Notes: a model not told the origin generated them from the letters alone. Counted from the stretch's first letter, positions 20,596 through 31,351 are shown. The stretch is DNA of 64,000 bases from Polychytrium aggregatum (GCF_025602895.1 NW_026516218.1:840127-904126), one strand, 5' to 3'. Numbers and translations: made by a program.

Positions 20596-21389
20596 TCACG
20601 CCCAGAAACACATCGCGCGCTCAATCAGCCGTGGGAAGACATCTGGAAGCACCCTCCGAACGGCAGACTCAAACAGGGTCACCATCCCGACTCTGAACCC
20701 CTCGGACGCATTCAGCGCTGCTGCCTTCCTGTACTGATGCTTCACAATCCCAAAGAAGTTCTCGATGGGATTGAAGTCGGGCGAGGCAGGTGGGGTGAAG
20801 ATCACTGACCATCCTCGGTGCTCGATGCAGTCCAGGACAGCCCTTGTCTTGTGCATGCTGACATTGTCCATCACAATCACAGAGTCGTCTGGGAAGCACC
20901 CTTCGGTGAGTATCCGTAGAGAGGGAAAATGGATCTCCTGATCCCTGTCTCGTCGACAAAAACAAATCGCCGTCGGGGTCGATGGAGCGGACCCTGGTCC
21001 CTGAACTGTGCCACTCGCTCATCCAGTCGCTTGGACTTGTAGAGGTGTGTTGCCCTCTTGTGTGAGAGACCTGCTCGGTGGATGGCAGTGTGGCAGAGTG
21101 AGAGCGACACTTTCCTCTGGAGGATGGACTCGAGCTTGCATCGCAACACAGGACCAGTCTGGAACGGGTCCTGTTCAATCAGGGTGCGAATGACTGGACA
21201 TGCCTGCTCGAAGAAAGTGGATCTGCGAGCCGGGACCCGGGATGGGTCATCCAGCTTGCATCCTCGGTGCCATCGATGGATGGTGCTCTTGGATACACTG
21301 AATATGGAGGCGACCTTACGCAGGCTATGGATGAGGGCGTAGCATCGCAATGCGGCGGTGCGAAAGTCGGATGTGTGGCGAATGGTCAT
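20596..21389 (-). pseudogene. Broken IS630/Tc1-type DDE transposase of the Fanzor element
   Basis: The ATG at 21389 begins MTIRHTSDFRTAALRCY, a helix-turn-helix DNA-binding region (KVASIFSVSKSTIHRWHRG). The first catalytic Asp is in VFVDETG (about 20950). The frame then ends at 20877 just after GYSPKG. A second frame begins CFPDDSVIVMDNVSMHK with the second Asp, then SPDFNPIENFF with the third acidic residue, and stops at 20596. In Tc1/IS630 proteins about 50 residues separate GYxPKG from the DN motif; here they nearly touch, so an internal deletion with a frameshift is likely. The protein could not form a complete RNase H fold. The 52-bp gap to the Fanzor start suggests shared transcription. 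Confidence 0.82.
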
Positions 21390-21446
21390 GGTCAGCGCGC
21401 GATGGTTTTGGGTAACAAAATAATCGATCAATGGTCAAAACCTGGG

Positions 21447-21472
21447 TGTCCCGTTTTTTATTGGATTGGCTG
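21447..21472 (-). repeat. Terminal inverted repeat, transposase-side end
   Basis: Read inward on the minus strand: CAGCCAATCCAATAAAAAAC then GGGACA. It matches the other end at 21 of 26 positions. Confidence 0.88.
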
Positions 21473-21474
21473 TA

Positions 21475-22499
21475 AAATGATGGTCCGGGGTATCGACGTC
21501 ATGTGGGGGCTGGCCCTGGCCCCATGGCGGGATGAGCACATCCTATAGGAGTGATTCGTGCTGGCGGGTATTGGCGGGTTGGCTTTGGCGGGCTGGGTTT
21601 TGGCGGGCTGGGTTTTGGCGGGAATCCTGGCCCATAAATTCGGCTCGTTCTGATGGTGCTGTTTGCTCCCCAGGCAGTTGGGCAGCAGCAAATCTCAAGA
21701 CCGTAACGTAAGTGCATTTCCTTCCGTGATGATACTCCATGCATGTCCGTGTGTCATGCTGTGCGATGGCTAACATGACTCGGCACCTCCAGTCTGCACG
21801 TTCCATTCGCAGAAACCAAAAATGACAATCACAATCATGCTCCTCCTGGCCTTCGTCCTCTGGCCCATTGCCCACTGCCTACTTCATACTGCCTCTTCTA
21901 CGGCCTATACTATCATTGCCTACATTGCCTATATTACCTATATTGCCTGCTATCTTCCGGCACAAACCATCCTATCCATCGCATTCCGCGATTACTACGC
22001 GTCGCACGTCACCATCGACGCCTCAAGACACTCCTGCCCATCCATGGCACATCCGAGACCATTCCTGTCTCTATTGATCCACTCGAGCCTCGCTCGCGAC
22101 ACCAAGACCACCAAGCTCGATACTCTCCCGACTCAAATGGGAACCACTCCTGGAACATGACTCTGTTGATTTGATATGATTTGATAAGCCCTCTGCCGCC
22201 GCCCATCACCAACTGGTTCGCCAGTTGAGACCTCCAGCTTTGTCTGGAACCACCGTGGCTCCGGCCACACGCGAGACTGGTTCATTGGTCTTCGCTTCAA
22301 CGACCATTGTGGTCGGGTTTGAACGCAAATTTGGCGGCGGCAGAGGCGGACCTATGCCCAAATTCACACGGCATACGGACACCATGTATTCAATATTTCG
22401 CATGCAATACATTCCAATTGCACTTGCGTTCTTCCCACACTACTTGCGGAACCACTTGAACAGACCCTTCGGTTTGGCTTGTTCTTCGGTGACTCAAGC
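21475..22499. other. Intergenic with a short GGCGGGCTGGGTTTT tandem repeat
   Basis: About 3.5 units of a 15-nt repeat (TGGCGGGCTGGGTTT) lie at 21571-21624. A TTGCCTATATTACC-type low-complexity stretch lies near 21.9 kb. No gene is recognised. Confidence 0.5.
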
Positions 22500-25400
22500 T
22501 TACTCATCGACTGCTGTTCTTGCCACTTCGAAAGCGGCAGTGATGGCTGGTCGAGCTTCGATGTATCTGGCAACCTCGGCTCGGATCTCTCGGGTGTTGA
22601 GGTAGATTGGCTGTGGTGGTAGGAGTGTTAGTTGAGGGACTGGAGGAGTGGTGACAAGTGGCTGGACTTACCAGGATGATGACTGGACGGTAGGGTGTTT
22701 CAAGGGACAAAATAGCAACCCCGTCGGATGGAGTGAAGACACGTTCCCTCCAATTATCAAAGAGGGAGTGTGGGACCTTGGTGATGTGGATGCCATGGCG
22801 GATCCATTGGGGAGCGCTGCGTCGGTCGATTTCGGTCCACTGGGACGATGCATGTGGGTTGGATGCGGCGGTAAAGTTGGAGGGATCTTCGTCGGAGCGA
22901 ACCCACTCGTCACCGCGACGGACCCAGAGGATTTGATTGCCACCCACGTCGCGAGACAGAATTGAGTTGCCATCGGGCGAGATCGCCACAGAGAACACAT
23001 AGTCTGTGTGTCCCTCGAGGGTGTGCTTCACCTGGCCTGTGGTGGCATCCCACACCTTGATGGTCTTGTCCTCAGAGCCAGAGGCAATCCACTTGCCATC
23101 GGGTGAGATCGCCACAGAGTACACATAGAGTGTGTGTCCCTCGAGGGTGTGCTTTAACTGGCCGGTGGTGGCATCCCACACCTTGATGGTCTTGTCCATA
23201 GAACCAGATACAATCCACTTGCTATCGGGTGAGATCGCCACAGAGTTCACACTTCTTGTGTGCCCCTCGAGGGTGTGCTTCACCTGGCCTGTGGTGGCAT
23301 CCCACACCTTGATGGTCTCGTCCCCAGAGCCAGAGACGATCCACTTGCTATCGGGTGAGATCGCCACGGATCTCACACTGCCTGTGTGCCCCTCGAGGGT
23401 GTGCTTCACCTGGCCTGTGGTGGCATCCCACACCTTGATGGTCTCGTCCCCAGAGCCAGAGACGATCCACTTGCTATCGGGTGAGATCGCCACAGAGTTC
23501 ACACTTCTTGTGTGCCCCTCGAGGGTGTGCTTCAACTGGCCAGTCGTGGCATCCCACACCTTGATGGTCGTGTCCTCAGAGCCAGAGACAATCCACTTGC
23601 CATCGGGTGAGATCGCCACGGATCTCACACTGCCTGTGTGCCCCTCGAGGGTGTGCTTCACCTGGCCTGTGGTGGCATCCCACACCTTGATGGTCTTGTC
23701 CTCAGAGCCAGAGACAATCCACTTGCCATCGGGTGAGATCGCCACAGAGTTCACACTTCTTGTGTGTCCCTCGAGAGTGTGCTTCAACTGGCCAGTCGTG
23801 GAATCCCACACCTTGATGGTCTTGTCCTCAGAGCCAGAGACAATCCACTTGCCATCGGGTGAGATCGCCACAGAGTTCACACTTCTTGTGTGTCCCTCGA
23901 GAGTGTGCTTCACCTGGCCTGTGGTGGCATCCCACACCTTGATGGTATTGTTGTCACCAGAGCCAATAATTGACCCGGACCCAGAGACAATCCACTTGCC
24001 ATCGGGTGAGATCGCCACGGAGAACACAGTATTTGTGTGTCCCTCGAGGGTGTGCTTCAGCTGGCCTGTGGTGGCATCCCACACCTTGACGGTGTTGTCT
24101 TTGGAATCATGTGATCCAGAACCAGAGGCGATCCACTTGCCATCGGGCGAGATCGCCACAGAGTTCACATAGTCTCTATGCTCCGTAAGTGTCATCACAC
24201 ACGGATCCCAGGTGGGTGCTGGACCGCAAGTGACCAGGAACGGGATCTTGTCCTCGAGTTGGTCAGCATATGTCTTGTAGATCGCCGTCTCCTTCGGTGT
24301 GAATGCATATCCCGAGTTGTACACCTGTGGTGCACTCTTGATGATCGGGTCGGCAAATTCGCGGATGAATCGATACGTGTCCTTGACCAGTTCCTTCGTG
24401 GTGTCGTCGACGATGGTGCTGGGTGCCTTGGCGATCACTCCTCGCAGCACAGCCAGTTGCTCGGCAATCTCCTGAATACGATGTGTGAGTGACCCACACT
24501 CGAGCCAGTGGAACACATGGGTCGACATGAATTGGGTGAGAGACGGGGCCAATTCTTCGAAGGATTGTGTCTCAAAGGGACCATCCAACTCAACACCATT
24601 GACCTTGGTACCCTCAATCAGATGGGTGACCCAGTGGGCGACGCTGTATCGCAGCGACGGTGTGATGGTTTTGTTAACCCTGTCCTCGAGGTCTGGGATC
24701 TTGTCGTGAAAGTCGAAGATCTCGCAGATGTTGACCACTGGCTCGTGCGAGAGGATCACACCGAGACATCCCTTGGCAAACACCGTGTGGAACGAGCTCG
24801 ACACATGCCATGGCTCATTCTTGGACTCGTCGCCGAGGAGATAGTCCGCCACCGACTTGTGGTTGAACTTGACCTCGCCATCGTCGGTGGATCCGTTGGC
24901 ACCAGGAGCGAGAACCAAGTTGAGACTCCTCAGGCATTCGTGAACTATGCGGAGTGCATATCCCTCGGCCACGTTGCGGAAGAAGACCCCGGAAATCATA
25001 TTGGGCGTGAGGATGGTCTGCGATGTGGCGATAGCCGAGATCACGGTGATCAGTTCGCCCTTACGGCTCGACCCGGAGTGGATCTTGGTGAATGTGATCC
25101 CGTAGAGCTGCTTGACATCAGTGGCACTGTCATTGAGCTCCCTGATCTTGGTGAGTGTGATGGCTTCGCTCTTGGCCTGCTCCTTGAGCGTGTTAAGGAT
25201 CAGGTTGATCCACACGAATGTCTTGGATTTGTCATCGTCAGCCGAATCCTTGGTATCAGCTGGCTTTCCATGTTCATTCGACTGAGCCGGGTTGTGGAGG
25301 ATGATCTCGATGGCCTGATCTCTATCGACCTCGGTGAGTCCCTTGTGCTCGTTGGTGAGTCGGTGTCTGATGAATACCCTCAAGTCGGCGATATTCTCAT

Positions 25401-28128
25401 CGCTCGAGGGCTCGATTGTTTTGGCATTCACTCCATGGAATGCTGCCTTGATGTCGTCCTCGGGACGAGATGTCAGCAGCAGCTTGAGCCACGGACGGGT
25501 CTTGTTCAGCTCGACGAACCGCCAGGCAAGCAGACTGAGCAGCTGGTCGCGTGGAGAGCACTCGTCGAGTGCATCCACCAGGATCATCACCGATCCCTTG
25601 GGTCTGTATTTGCCGATGGCCTCGAGTGGATCGGCAATCACAGCCTTGAACAACTCGGGGATGGGCATCTTGTCGAGACTGTCCTTGGAGTGGCCAGCAT
25701 CGAGCAGCTTGCGGCCAATCGGGGCATACCACTGGCACAGGCCGTATGCGATCGTGCTCAGCACGGCCCGCGGATCGCTCTTGCGGGTGTCGTTGTACTT
25801 GAGGAACAGCGCCGACACCAGCTGGTTCTTGCCCCGGAGGAAGCTGGCCAGCTTGGCTGCGGCAACAGACTTGCCCACACCAGCAACGGCATTCACCCAC
25901 AGGACAGTGTCTTTGGTGTCTTCGTTGACCCAGTGAGTGACTTGGTCGAACAGCCACTGGCGGGTACCCTCGACATACAGATCCTCAAGGTCGTGCTGGT
26001 CCTGGGTCGAGTCGACGGGATCGAGGAGGGATCGCAGGAGCGAGTCTTGTTCGGCGGTGAGGACGACACTGCCGCCTTGTGTGTACACGTCGCCCTCCTT
26101 GGCGGCAGTGGAAGTCTTTGTTATGAGCTCGTGAATATTGGGCACTAGTCTGTCGAATATCAAGAGTGTGAGATTGTATCGATAACATGATATACAACAG
26201 TGATACGCTTACCTCCGCAGTGCGTTTCCGTCCGAGGCATCAAGAGCCTGTAGCTTCATCAGCTCGGCAAAAGTTTCACGGATCGACATTGGCTTCCCAT
26301 CGAACAACGGGCTCTTCTCGTGGATCGGAGGGTAGTCAGGGAGCTCTTTGATGGGCGGGAAGTACTTCTTCTGGAATGTCTCGCCATCGATCTCTTTTGA
26401 ATACCACATGAAAATTGGCTGGATGGTAACGGGGTTGCCACTCTTCTCGCCATCCTTCATTCTCTTGAGAGCGTGCTGGATCTATAGACACAATGGATGT
26501 GAGACTGCGAGTTTGAGGGTAAAGAGGGAGAAGTGAAGATACGTACCTCGAGAAATTGATTGTCTTTCTCATTGTGCGCGTTGTAGGTTTGATCGAGTCC
26601 AGCCTCGGAGAGAACTAGGACAATCACGTCCGATTGGTAGAGACCATTGATGAAACCTTGTTCCCAGGGCATGCCGTCACAGAGACAGAGACTGTCGAGA
26701 TAGGGATGAAGTGCCATTTGGCCTCGCGGAGTGACAGCGAGGGTTCCATGCAGGGCAGTCGCATTGCTGGCGTCACTACGGACTCGGTAACTGTGGGGGC
26801 ACATGTTAGCTGGGTGAAATGACGTGGTTGCGAACGAATCACCGCTTACCTGATGAAGACGTCGTGCTTCACATAGTGTGTTTTGCACTTCCAATTCTGG
26901 GTCGGTTCTGCCGGAGTGTACTCGCTTGGATCCAGGAGACGTTTGGGCGGAACAATAGTGGGTTTGGAAGGTTTTGTTGGCTCCTTTGGTTTATCGAGTC
27001 TGGGTGAACCATGCTTTTGTTGTGCAATTTTGAGTTTCATGATGGCACCATCATTCAGGCCGACCTTGGCAATCTGGATATCATCGAGAGCAAGGAGCTG
27101 TGGAGTGCAAGGGTCAGTAACGCACTTGGTTGATTCTATGGATGGTAAAGGATACCTACCACATCGACGGTGTCGTAATCGCGTTCCTCAAAACGGCCTT
27201 TGAATTTAGTGAGTCCGTTGTCCTCAAGGAATTTATGGAACGTATTCGAAGTATTGCGTAGTGGCTCCTCGTCTGAGGCAGTTGCTTGGATAGGCTCTGT
27301 CTGAATGATATCGTTGACACTGGTTTGGTAATCTGGTGGTGGAGATGTCAGAATGTTGTCCAGGGGCGTTTCATCACCCTCCACTTTGATATCCGATTTG
27401 GGTTGGGGAGTGGCTTCTTTGTCTTCAGTAACATTTGTTTGCTGGATAGTGGAAGTGGATGCTGGTGCCGGATTGGAACTGGAGGGGGAGGCAAGAGCTT
27501 GACGATGCCTTTCCTGCGCATTCTTGAGGGTTTTGATATGACCAATCTTCAAGCCAATATCCTTCATCTCTTTGCCATCTAAGGTGAGGAGCTATGGTGC
27601 ACACGTTAGCAATGCGGGTCAAAGTACCGAGGATTGGAGCCGAGATCAAGCTTACTAATTCGATAGAATTCAATCCGTTTTCGATGAAGCAATCTCTTTG
27701 CTCATTGAGGCCATATTTCTTAAGGAATTCATCAAATTCTTTAGACTCCTCTGTCAATTCGGTCTCTTCGTCTTCATTAGAGGTCCTAGCGGTTTTGGAT
27801 TGAATGTCGCCGGGTTCCTTGGTGTTAACTTGGGGGGTGTCATCTTTGGATCGAATGAATGAAAGTCAGATCACATGACAAACCAATCCAATTCGAACCA
27901 CACTGGATCCGTGGCTCGATCCACGATCACTCCGATGACGGGGGTTCGATTCCCGACATCGCCATTTTACCGAGAAGTCGTCCTGGTTTATCTCCAATCC
28001 ACGACCATTATTGTTCAGAATCGATTCAGCAATCAACGACACTGACCTGGTGCTTGTTTCTTCTGGTGCAACCACCAGAGGGACAGCAGTCCAACGAGGG
28101 CTGATATGACGATGATCCTTTGGAGCAT
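22500..28128 (-). CDS. SAM-SAM-TIR-NACHT-WD40 NLR-like protein
   Basis: Eight exons: 28046-28128 (tentative), 27656-27785, 27160-27591, 26850-27097, 26547-26790, 26213-26481, 22672-26149 and 22500-22610. All junctions are GT-AG and in phase; the model is 1,664 aa. Domains: a hydrophobic N-terminus (5-21), SAM1 (about 45-105), an acidic Ser/Thr/Pro linker, SAM2 (about 189-245), a TIR domain (about 291-410) opening HDVFISYRV, with Glu341 in PWEQGF at the position of the NADase catalytic Glu and VLVLSEAGL after it, a NACHT P-loop ATPase (Walker A AVAGVGKS with Lys562, Walker B ILVDALDE), then ten WD40 repeats (1126-1555) and a short helical tail. SAM domains oligomerise, TIR can cleave NAD+, NACHT switches on ATP binding and WD40 is the likely sensor. 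This suggests an immune or allorecognition NLR whose output is a SARM1-like NADase. Function is inferred. Confidence 0.85.
22870..24180 (-). repeat. Ten WD40 repeats of 42 codons, nearly identical at DNA level
   Basis: The 126-bp units encode H-T-x-x-V-x-SVAISPDGKW, then SGSxDxTIKVWD and TTGQ(L/V)KHTLEG. Units 1 and 2 carry short insertions after SGSG, and unit 10 is degenerate. Units 3 to 8 differ mainly at the residues after HT, before SVA, and in SxDxT. Confidence 0.9.
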
Positions 28129-28459
28129 CGTGGATGAGATCAGGGCGATGGGGGAAAAGGGAGGACCGGGGGTTGGGTGGATGCTTTATACTCCCCATCC
28201 CCGGGTGGATTGGGGACCCGAGCCCCCAAACTCGGCCAGAGTCGCGCGATGCGAAAGGGGAAGGACGGACGCCATCGACAAAGCAAAATGTAAAACACCT
28301 CGTCAAGTCGGATACAACGGTAAATGTCTGTGGATGGCGATAAGCTATCGAGCCGCACAGCACGAGCCTGCTGCGCTGACAGGCGGTGCCACAGGCATGG
28401 CACAAGCTGCGCGCGAACCCGATTGGATAGAATGGCCGGGCATCAAAGGCCGACTTGGG

Positions 28460-28681
28460 CTCGGAGAGGGAGCGAGGGAAGCAAAGATCCGTTCAAGATA
28501 AGACTTGTCTCGAAATGAGACGTGAGGAACACTCAGAGAATAACGTAGAAGGCACTTTATTTAGTCCTATTTTGAACGCTGAGGTTCGACTACACATCGC
28601 GGGGGTCAGGCTATTTACAGGCAAGCCCGGACTAGGCAGCGATGGGCAGCCAAGGGATGGAAAAGTGGGCGATCGAGCAGG
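28460..28681 (-). repeat. Truncated family A LTR fragment
   Basis: About 222 bp match the 5' middle part of the family A LTR (as at 36211-36431), from CTCGGAGAGGG to GCGATCGAGCAGGGCG. Both ends are lost, there is no target duplication, and the TATA box is mutated (TGTAAATA for TATAAATA). Confidence 0.8.
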
Positions 28682-28957
28682 GCGGTGCTTCTCAAGCCAG
28701 AGCCGGAATCGGTTCACTTTGGTGTCCAAAATGAAGTTTGCCTGCTTGCATACCAGTCGCAGATTCCCGATAACTGTGAGTGGAAGGGAGAACTGGAAAG
28801 AGTCGTTGCAGCATATGATGGTGAAGATGTCGGGGACAAGGCCCCGATGAACCGGCTGGACAGGGTTGAGGTTCGCGGGGCTTGTACCCGCACCGGCTAA
28901 GGCGAGGGCTCGACGGGTCTGCGAGCGGGTCACTCGGCGCTCAGGAGGGCTCGCCAT
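28682..28957 (-). pseudogene. F-box-like family gene truncated at an LTR fragment
   Basis: From the ATG at 28957 the frame encodes MASPPERRVTRSQTRRAL, then PDIFTIICCNDSFQFSL, LRLVCKQANF and VNRFRLWLEKH, the N-terminal domain shared with the genes at 29196-30425 and 32300-33823. Directly after LWLEKH the sequence becomes LTR (28681 and below), so everything downstream, presumably the repeats, is lost. An upstream in-frame extension to 29203 exists but begins outside the conserved part. Confidence 0.65.
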
Positions 28958-29195
28958 ATTGGCTGGATGGGAGATGGGAGATTGTCGCTGGAGCTGGGGA
29001 GGCAGGGGGGAATCCGCATCCAACCCGAGACGAAGATCACCGAGCCTGTCCGAACCGCGGATCGAATCGGATCCAGCCGGTTCACGTGGTTGCTGGCAAG
29101 GATTCGACCTGTCACTCGTCCCACAAGGACCGCCAAACACAAAGACTCCATGTCCCATCACCCAGAGTACATGTACACGGATCAAAGCAGTGTCT

Positions 29196-30425
29196 TTATT
29201 CAATCAATTCATCCTCAGAGTCAGAAGTCAAGTCAAAGATCGCACCATTGAGCTCGGAGGGAATGGAAACAGAATCATCCAGCACAAAAACATCACCATC
29301 ATCGTCAATGTCCATCGATTCACTGCAGAAATCCGCCAATTCATCATCCGACATGGAGTATTCGTCTTTTTCAAATTCGGCCTCGTAAAAGTCGTTCGCC
29401 CGGTACCATTTGTACAAACGTCGGCTCTCCCTGCCACTCAGAGGCTTGAAATCCGGGTGATCCCTGAAGCACTTGACGTTGTGGGCGATGAGGTCGACGA
29501 TGGCTTGGGGAATGCTGATGACGGATGTGTGAGTGACGACCTCCCTTCTGTAGAACCTGCGGACGGACGCCCAGTGTTCAGCACTCTGTGTCCACTGGGC
29601 GTTGAATAGGAGCCTCCAGAACTTCATTTCCTTTCGATTGCCTCGATGGTAGAGCCACTTGCGTCGGTAGATCGTAGCGAGAATGGCGGTGGCAAACGGA
29701 TACCCGGCGGCACTCGCATTCTCGAGTCTGGGAATCGCCTTCTCCTCGACAACATTGTCCGAGTATATAACCGAGAGGCCGTATCGACTCAGATATCCGA
29801 TGCCCAGCATATACACCGCGACAGTGTCCCCGAGTTTGGCGGCATTTTCGACGGCATCGTAATAAGTCTTCAATTTGTTGCGGGTAATTCGATATTTACC
29901 CTCCGATCCAATGCAGCGGTTCATCAAAATGCGGGCAAAGACGGCAGAGGCAGTTGCTCGCTCGGCCTTGGTGTACATCGTGGTGTCCTCGGGTGCGTCC
30001 ATAATCTTCAAGAGCCAGCGGTCGTCGTAGAAGCTCGGGGACGGGGAAGGGTAGCTCCGGAAGAGGCGCTTGGCGTCTTGGTCCAGAATCGCTTTCTGTA
30101 CGTCAAACTCACCATATCGATTGGCGAGGTAGTCTCCGTGGCTATGGTAGATATCCATCCCATTCATGTCGAGCCAAAGTCGGAATTGGACCAACTTGGA
30201 GCCTCGAATGAATGAGTCGATCGTCTTGCAGGTCTGCTTGAGTCGGAGCAGGGTAGAGACATCCAGACGCCAGAGGAAGGAATCGTTGGACACCACAATG
30301 GAGGCTTGGACCAGAGGCGAGACTTGGTGGCCTTGGTGGTCTTGGGGGAGACAGAGACGCTTGCCGGAAATCTCGGGAGTGTCGACCATGGAGGCGAGAG
30401 CGGTGGAAGAGAGAGTGTGCTTCAT
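29196..30425 (-). CDS. Lineage-specific protein with F-box-like N-terminal domain
   Basis: A 409-aa single-exon protein from the ATG at 30425 (MKHTLSSTAL). Residues about 40-90 (IVVSNDSFLWRLDVS, LLRLKQTCKTID, VQFRLWLDMNG) match the N-terminal domain of its neighbours and look F-box-like: a short helical domain ending in (R)FRLWL. The middle contains two or three weak Sel1-like helical repeats (AVYMLGIGYLSRYG, PRLENASAAGYPFATAIL). The C-terminus is acidic (DDDGDVFVLDD, SDSEDELIE). If the F-box reading is right it would be a substrate adaptor of an SCF ubiquitin ligase, but this is inference. It belongs to the family at 28682-28957 and 32300-33823. Confidence 0.7.
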   Translation of the reverse strand: MKHTLSSTALASMVDTPEISGKRLCLPQDHQGHQVSPLVQASIVVSNDSFLWRLDVSTLLRLKQTCKTIDSFIRGSKLVQFRLWLDMNGMDIYHSHGDYLANRYGEFDVQKAILDQDAKRLFRSYPSPSPSFYDDRWLLKIMDAPEDTTMYTKAERATASAVFARILMNRCIGSEGKYRITRNKLKTYYDAVENAAKLGDTVAVYMLGIGYLSRYGLSVIYSDNVVEEKAIPRLENASAAGYPFATAILATIYRRKWLYHRGNRKEMKFWRLLFNAQWTQSAEHWASVRRFYRREVVTHTSVISIPQAIVDLIAHNVKCFRDHPDFKPLSGRESRRLYKWYRANDFYEAEFEKDEYSMSDDELADFCSESMDIDDDGDVFVLDDSVSIPSELNGAIFDLTSDSEDELIE

Positions 30426-30714
30426 AGTGAATATATAGTGTAGTAATAGTAGGGAGTAGTGTGTAAATCGTGGGATAGAGCGGTGATGCGAGGTGTGGTT
30501 GCGTCGGAGACGGAGGGAACGGCCTCCCTTTTATCATCGGGGGGTGCATCCGCTGCCTGCGTGCACATGGGACATGTCGATTAGCTGGGGTTTGTTTCAA
30601 AATCGATAGCAAGGCATTCTCCTTGATGGGCGCCCCAGCGAGGATCGTATGATGCGAAAAAAAGATAGGCTTTGACATCCTGAATGCCAATCACCTTCAT
30701 TTGATCCGTTTGGT
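30426..30714. other. Upstream region of the minus-strand F-box-like gene
   Basis: AT-richer sequence just upstream of the ATG at 30425 (TATATAGTGTAGTAATAGTAG on the plus strand near 30430-30450) may contain its promoter. No gene is seen. Confidence 0.35.
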
Positions 30715-31065
30715 GTGGTCAGCATGATGCATGCGACTCCTTCGAGTGTCCCGGGCTTGACACCCACCACACCACTCGGGAGGATGCGGCGCAGTATGAT
30801 TATCTGCGGATCTTGTTCTCTGGCGATGACAAGCACATCCCATGTCGTTTGGGGCAGTCCACATGCATCATGCGGCTCATTCGAGTGTCCCGGGCTTGTC
30901 GTCCAATGCACCAATCGAGAGAATGCGGCGCAGTATGATTTTCTGCGGACCTTGTTCTCTGGCGACGACAAACACATCCCATGTCGTTTGGGGTAGCCCG
31001 CATGATGCATGCGGCTCCTTGGAGTGTCCCGGGCTTGTCGTCCACCACACCACTCGAGAGAGTAC
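30715..31065 (+). repeat. 139-bp tandem repeat, about 2.5 copies
   Basis: The landmark GTGTCCCGGGCTT recurs at 30746, 30885 and 31024, exactly 139 bp apart each time. Each unit also holds GCGGCGCAGTATGATT and CATCCCATGTCGTTTGGGG. Units diverge by several substitutions. Confidence 0.88.
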
Positions 31066-31163
31066 TTGCTTTTTTTCCTTGTCGTTGGGTTTTCTCATTG
31101 ATGTGATTTGATTTGGGTGGAGACCACTTGCTCCGAGGCGCATGGGGGTATTTGGCTGGCGGT

Positions 31164-31171
31164 GATAAATA
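31164..31171 (+). promoter_or_regulatory. TATA-like box upstream of the Cys/His-rich gene
   Basis: GATAAATA on the plus strand, about 190 bp upstream of the ATG at 31352, is followed by a CT-rich leader (31185-31250). Confidence 0.35.
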
Positions 31172-31351
31172 GCCCATCGTCTCCCACCTCCAAGTTCTCA
31201 TCCCCCACCAGTCTCTACTCGACTACGACCTACTTCTCTACAAGCGACTACGCTCTACGATTTACACCAGGTTCGTGCTCTCCCACGCACATTGCGGGAT
31301 GCTTCAATGCTCACAGTTACTGACACACCCACCTTTCATCCAGATATAGAC

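Larger units (their letters stand above)
17818..21472 (-). mobile_element. Complete Tc1/IS630-type transposon carrying a Fanzor
   Basis: The 3,655-bp element begins CAGTCAAACC at 17818, and its other end, read inward on the minus strand, begins CAGCCAATCC at 21472. Both are flanked directly by TA (17816-17817 and 21473-21474), the target duplication of the Tc1/mariner superfamily. It encodes, in minus-strand order, a DDE transposase (now broken) and a Fanzor. Two partial copies of related elements (5084-5331 and 16380-16665) show that the family has been active here. Confidence 0.9.

Noticed and set aside
27930-27970. tRNA-like T-arm (GGTTCGATTCCC) inside the first intron of the NLR gene
   Set aside because: The B-box matches, but the T stem needs an extra G to be removed and no acceptor strand pairing with the CATCGCC end is found upstream. 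No tRNA is called.
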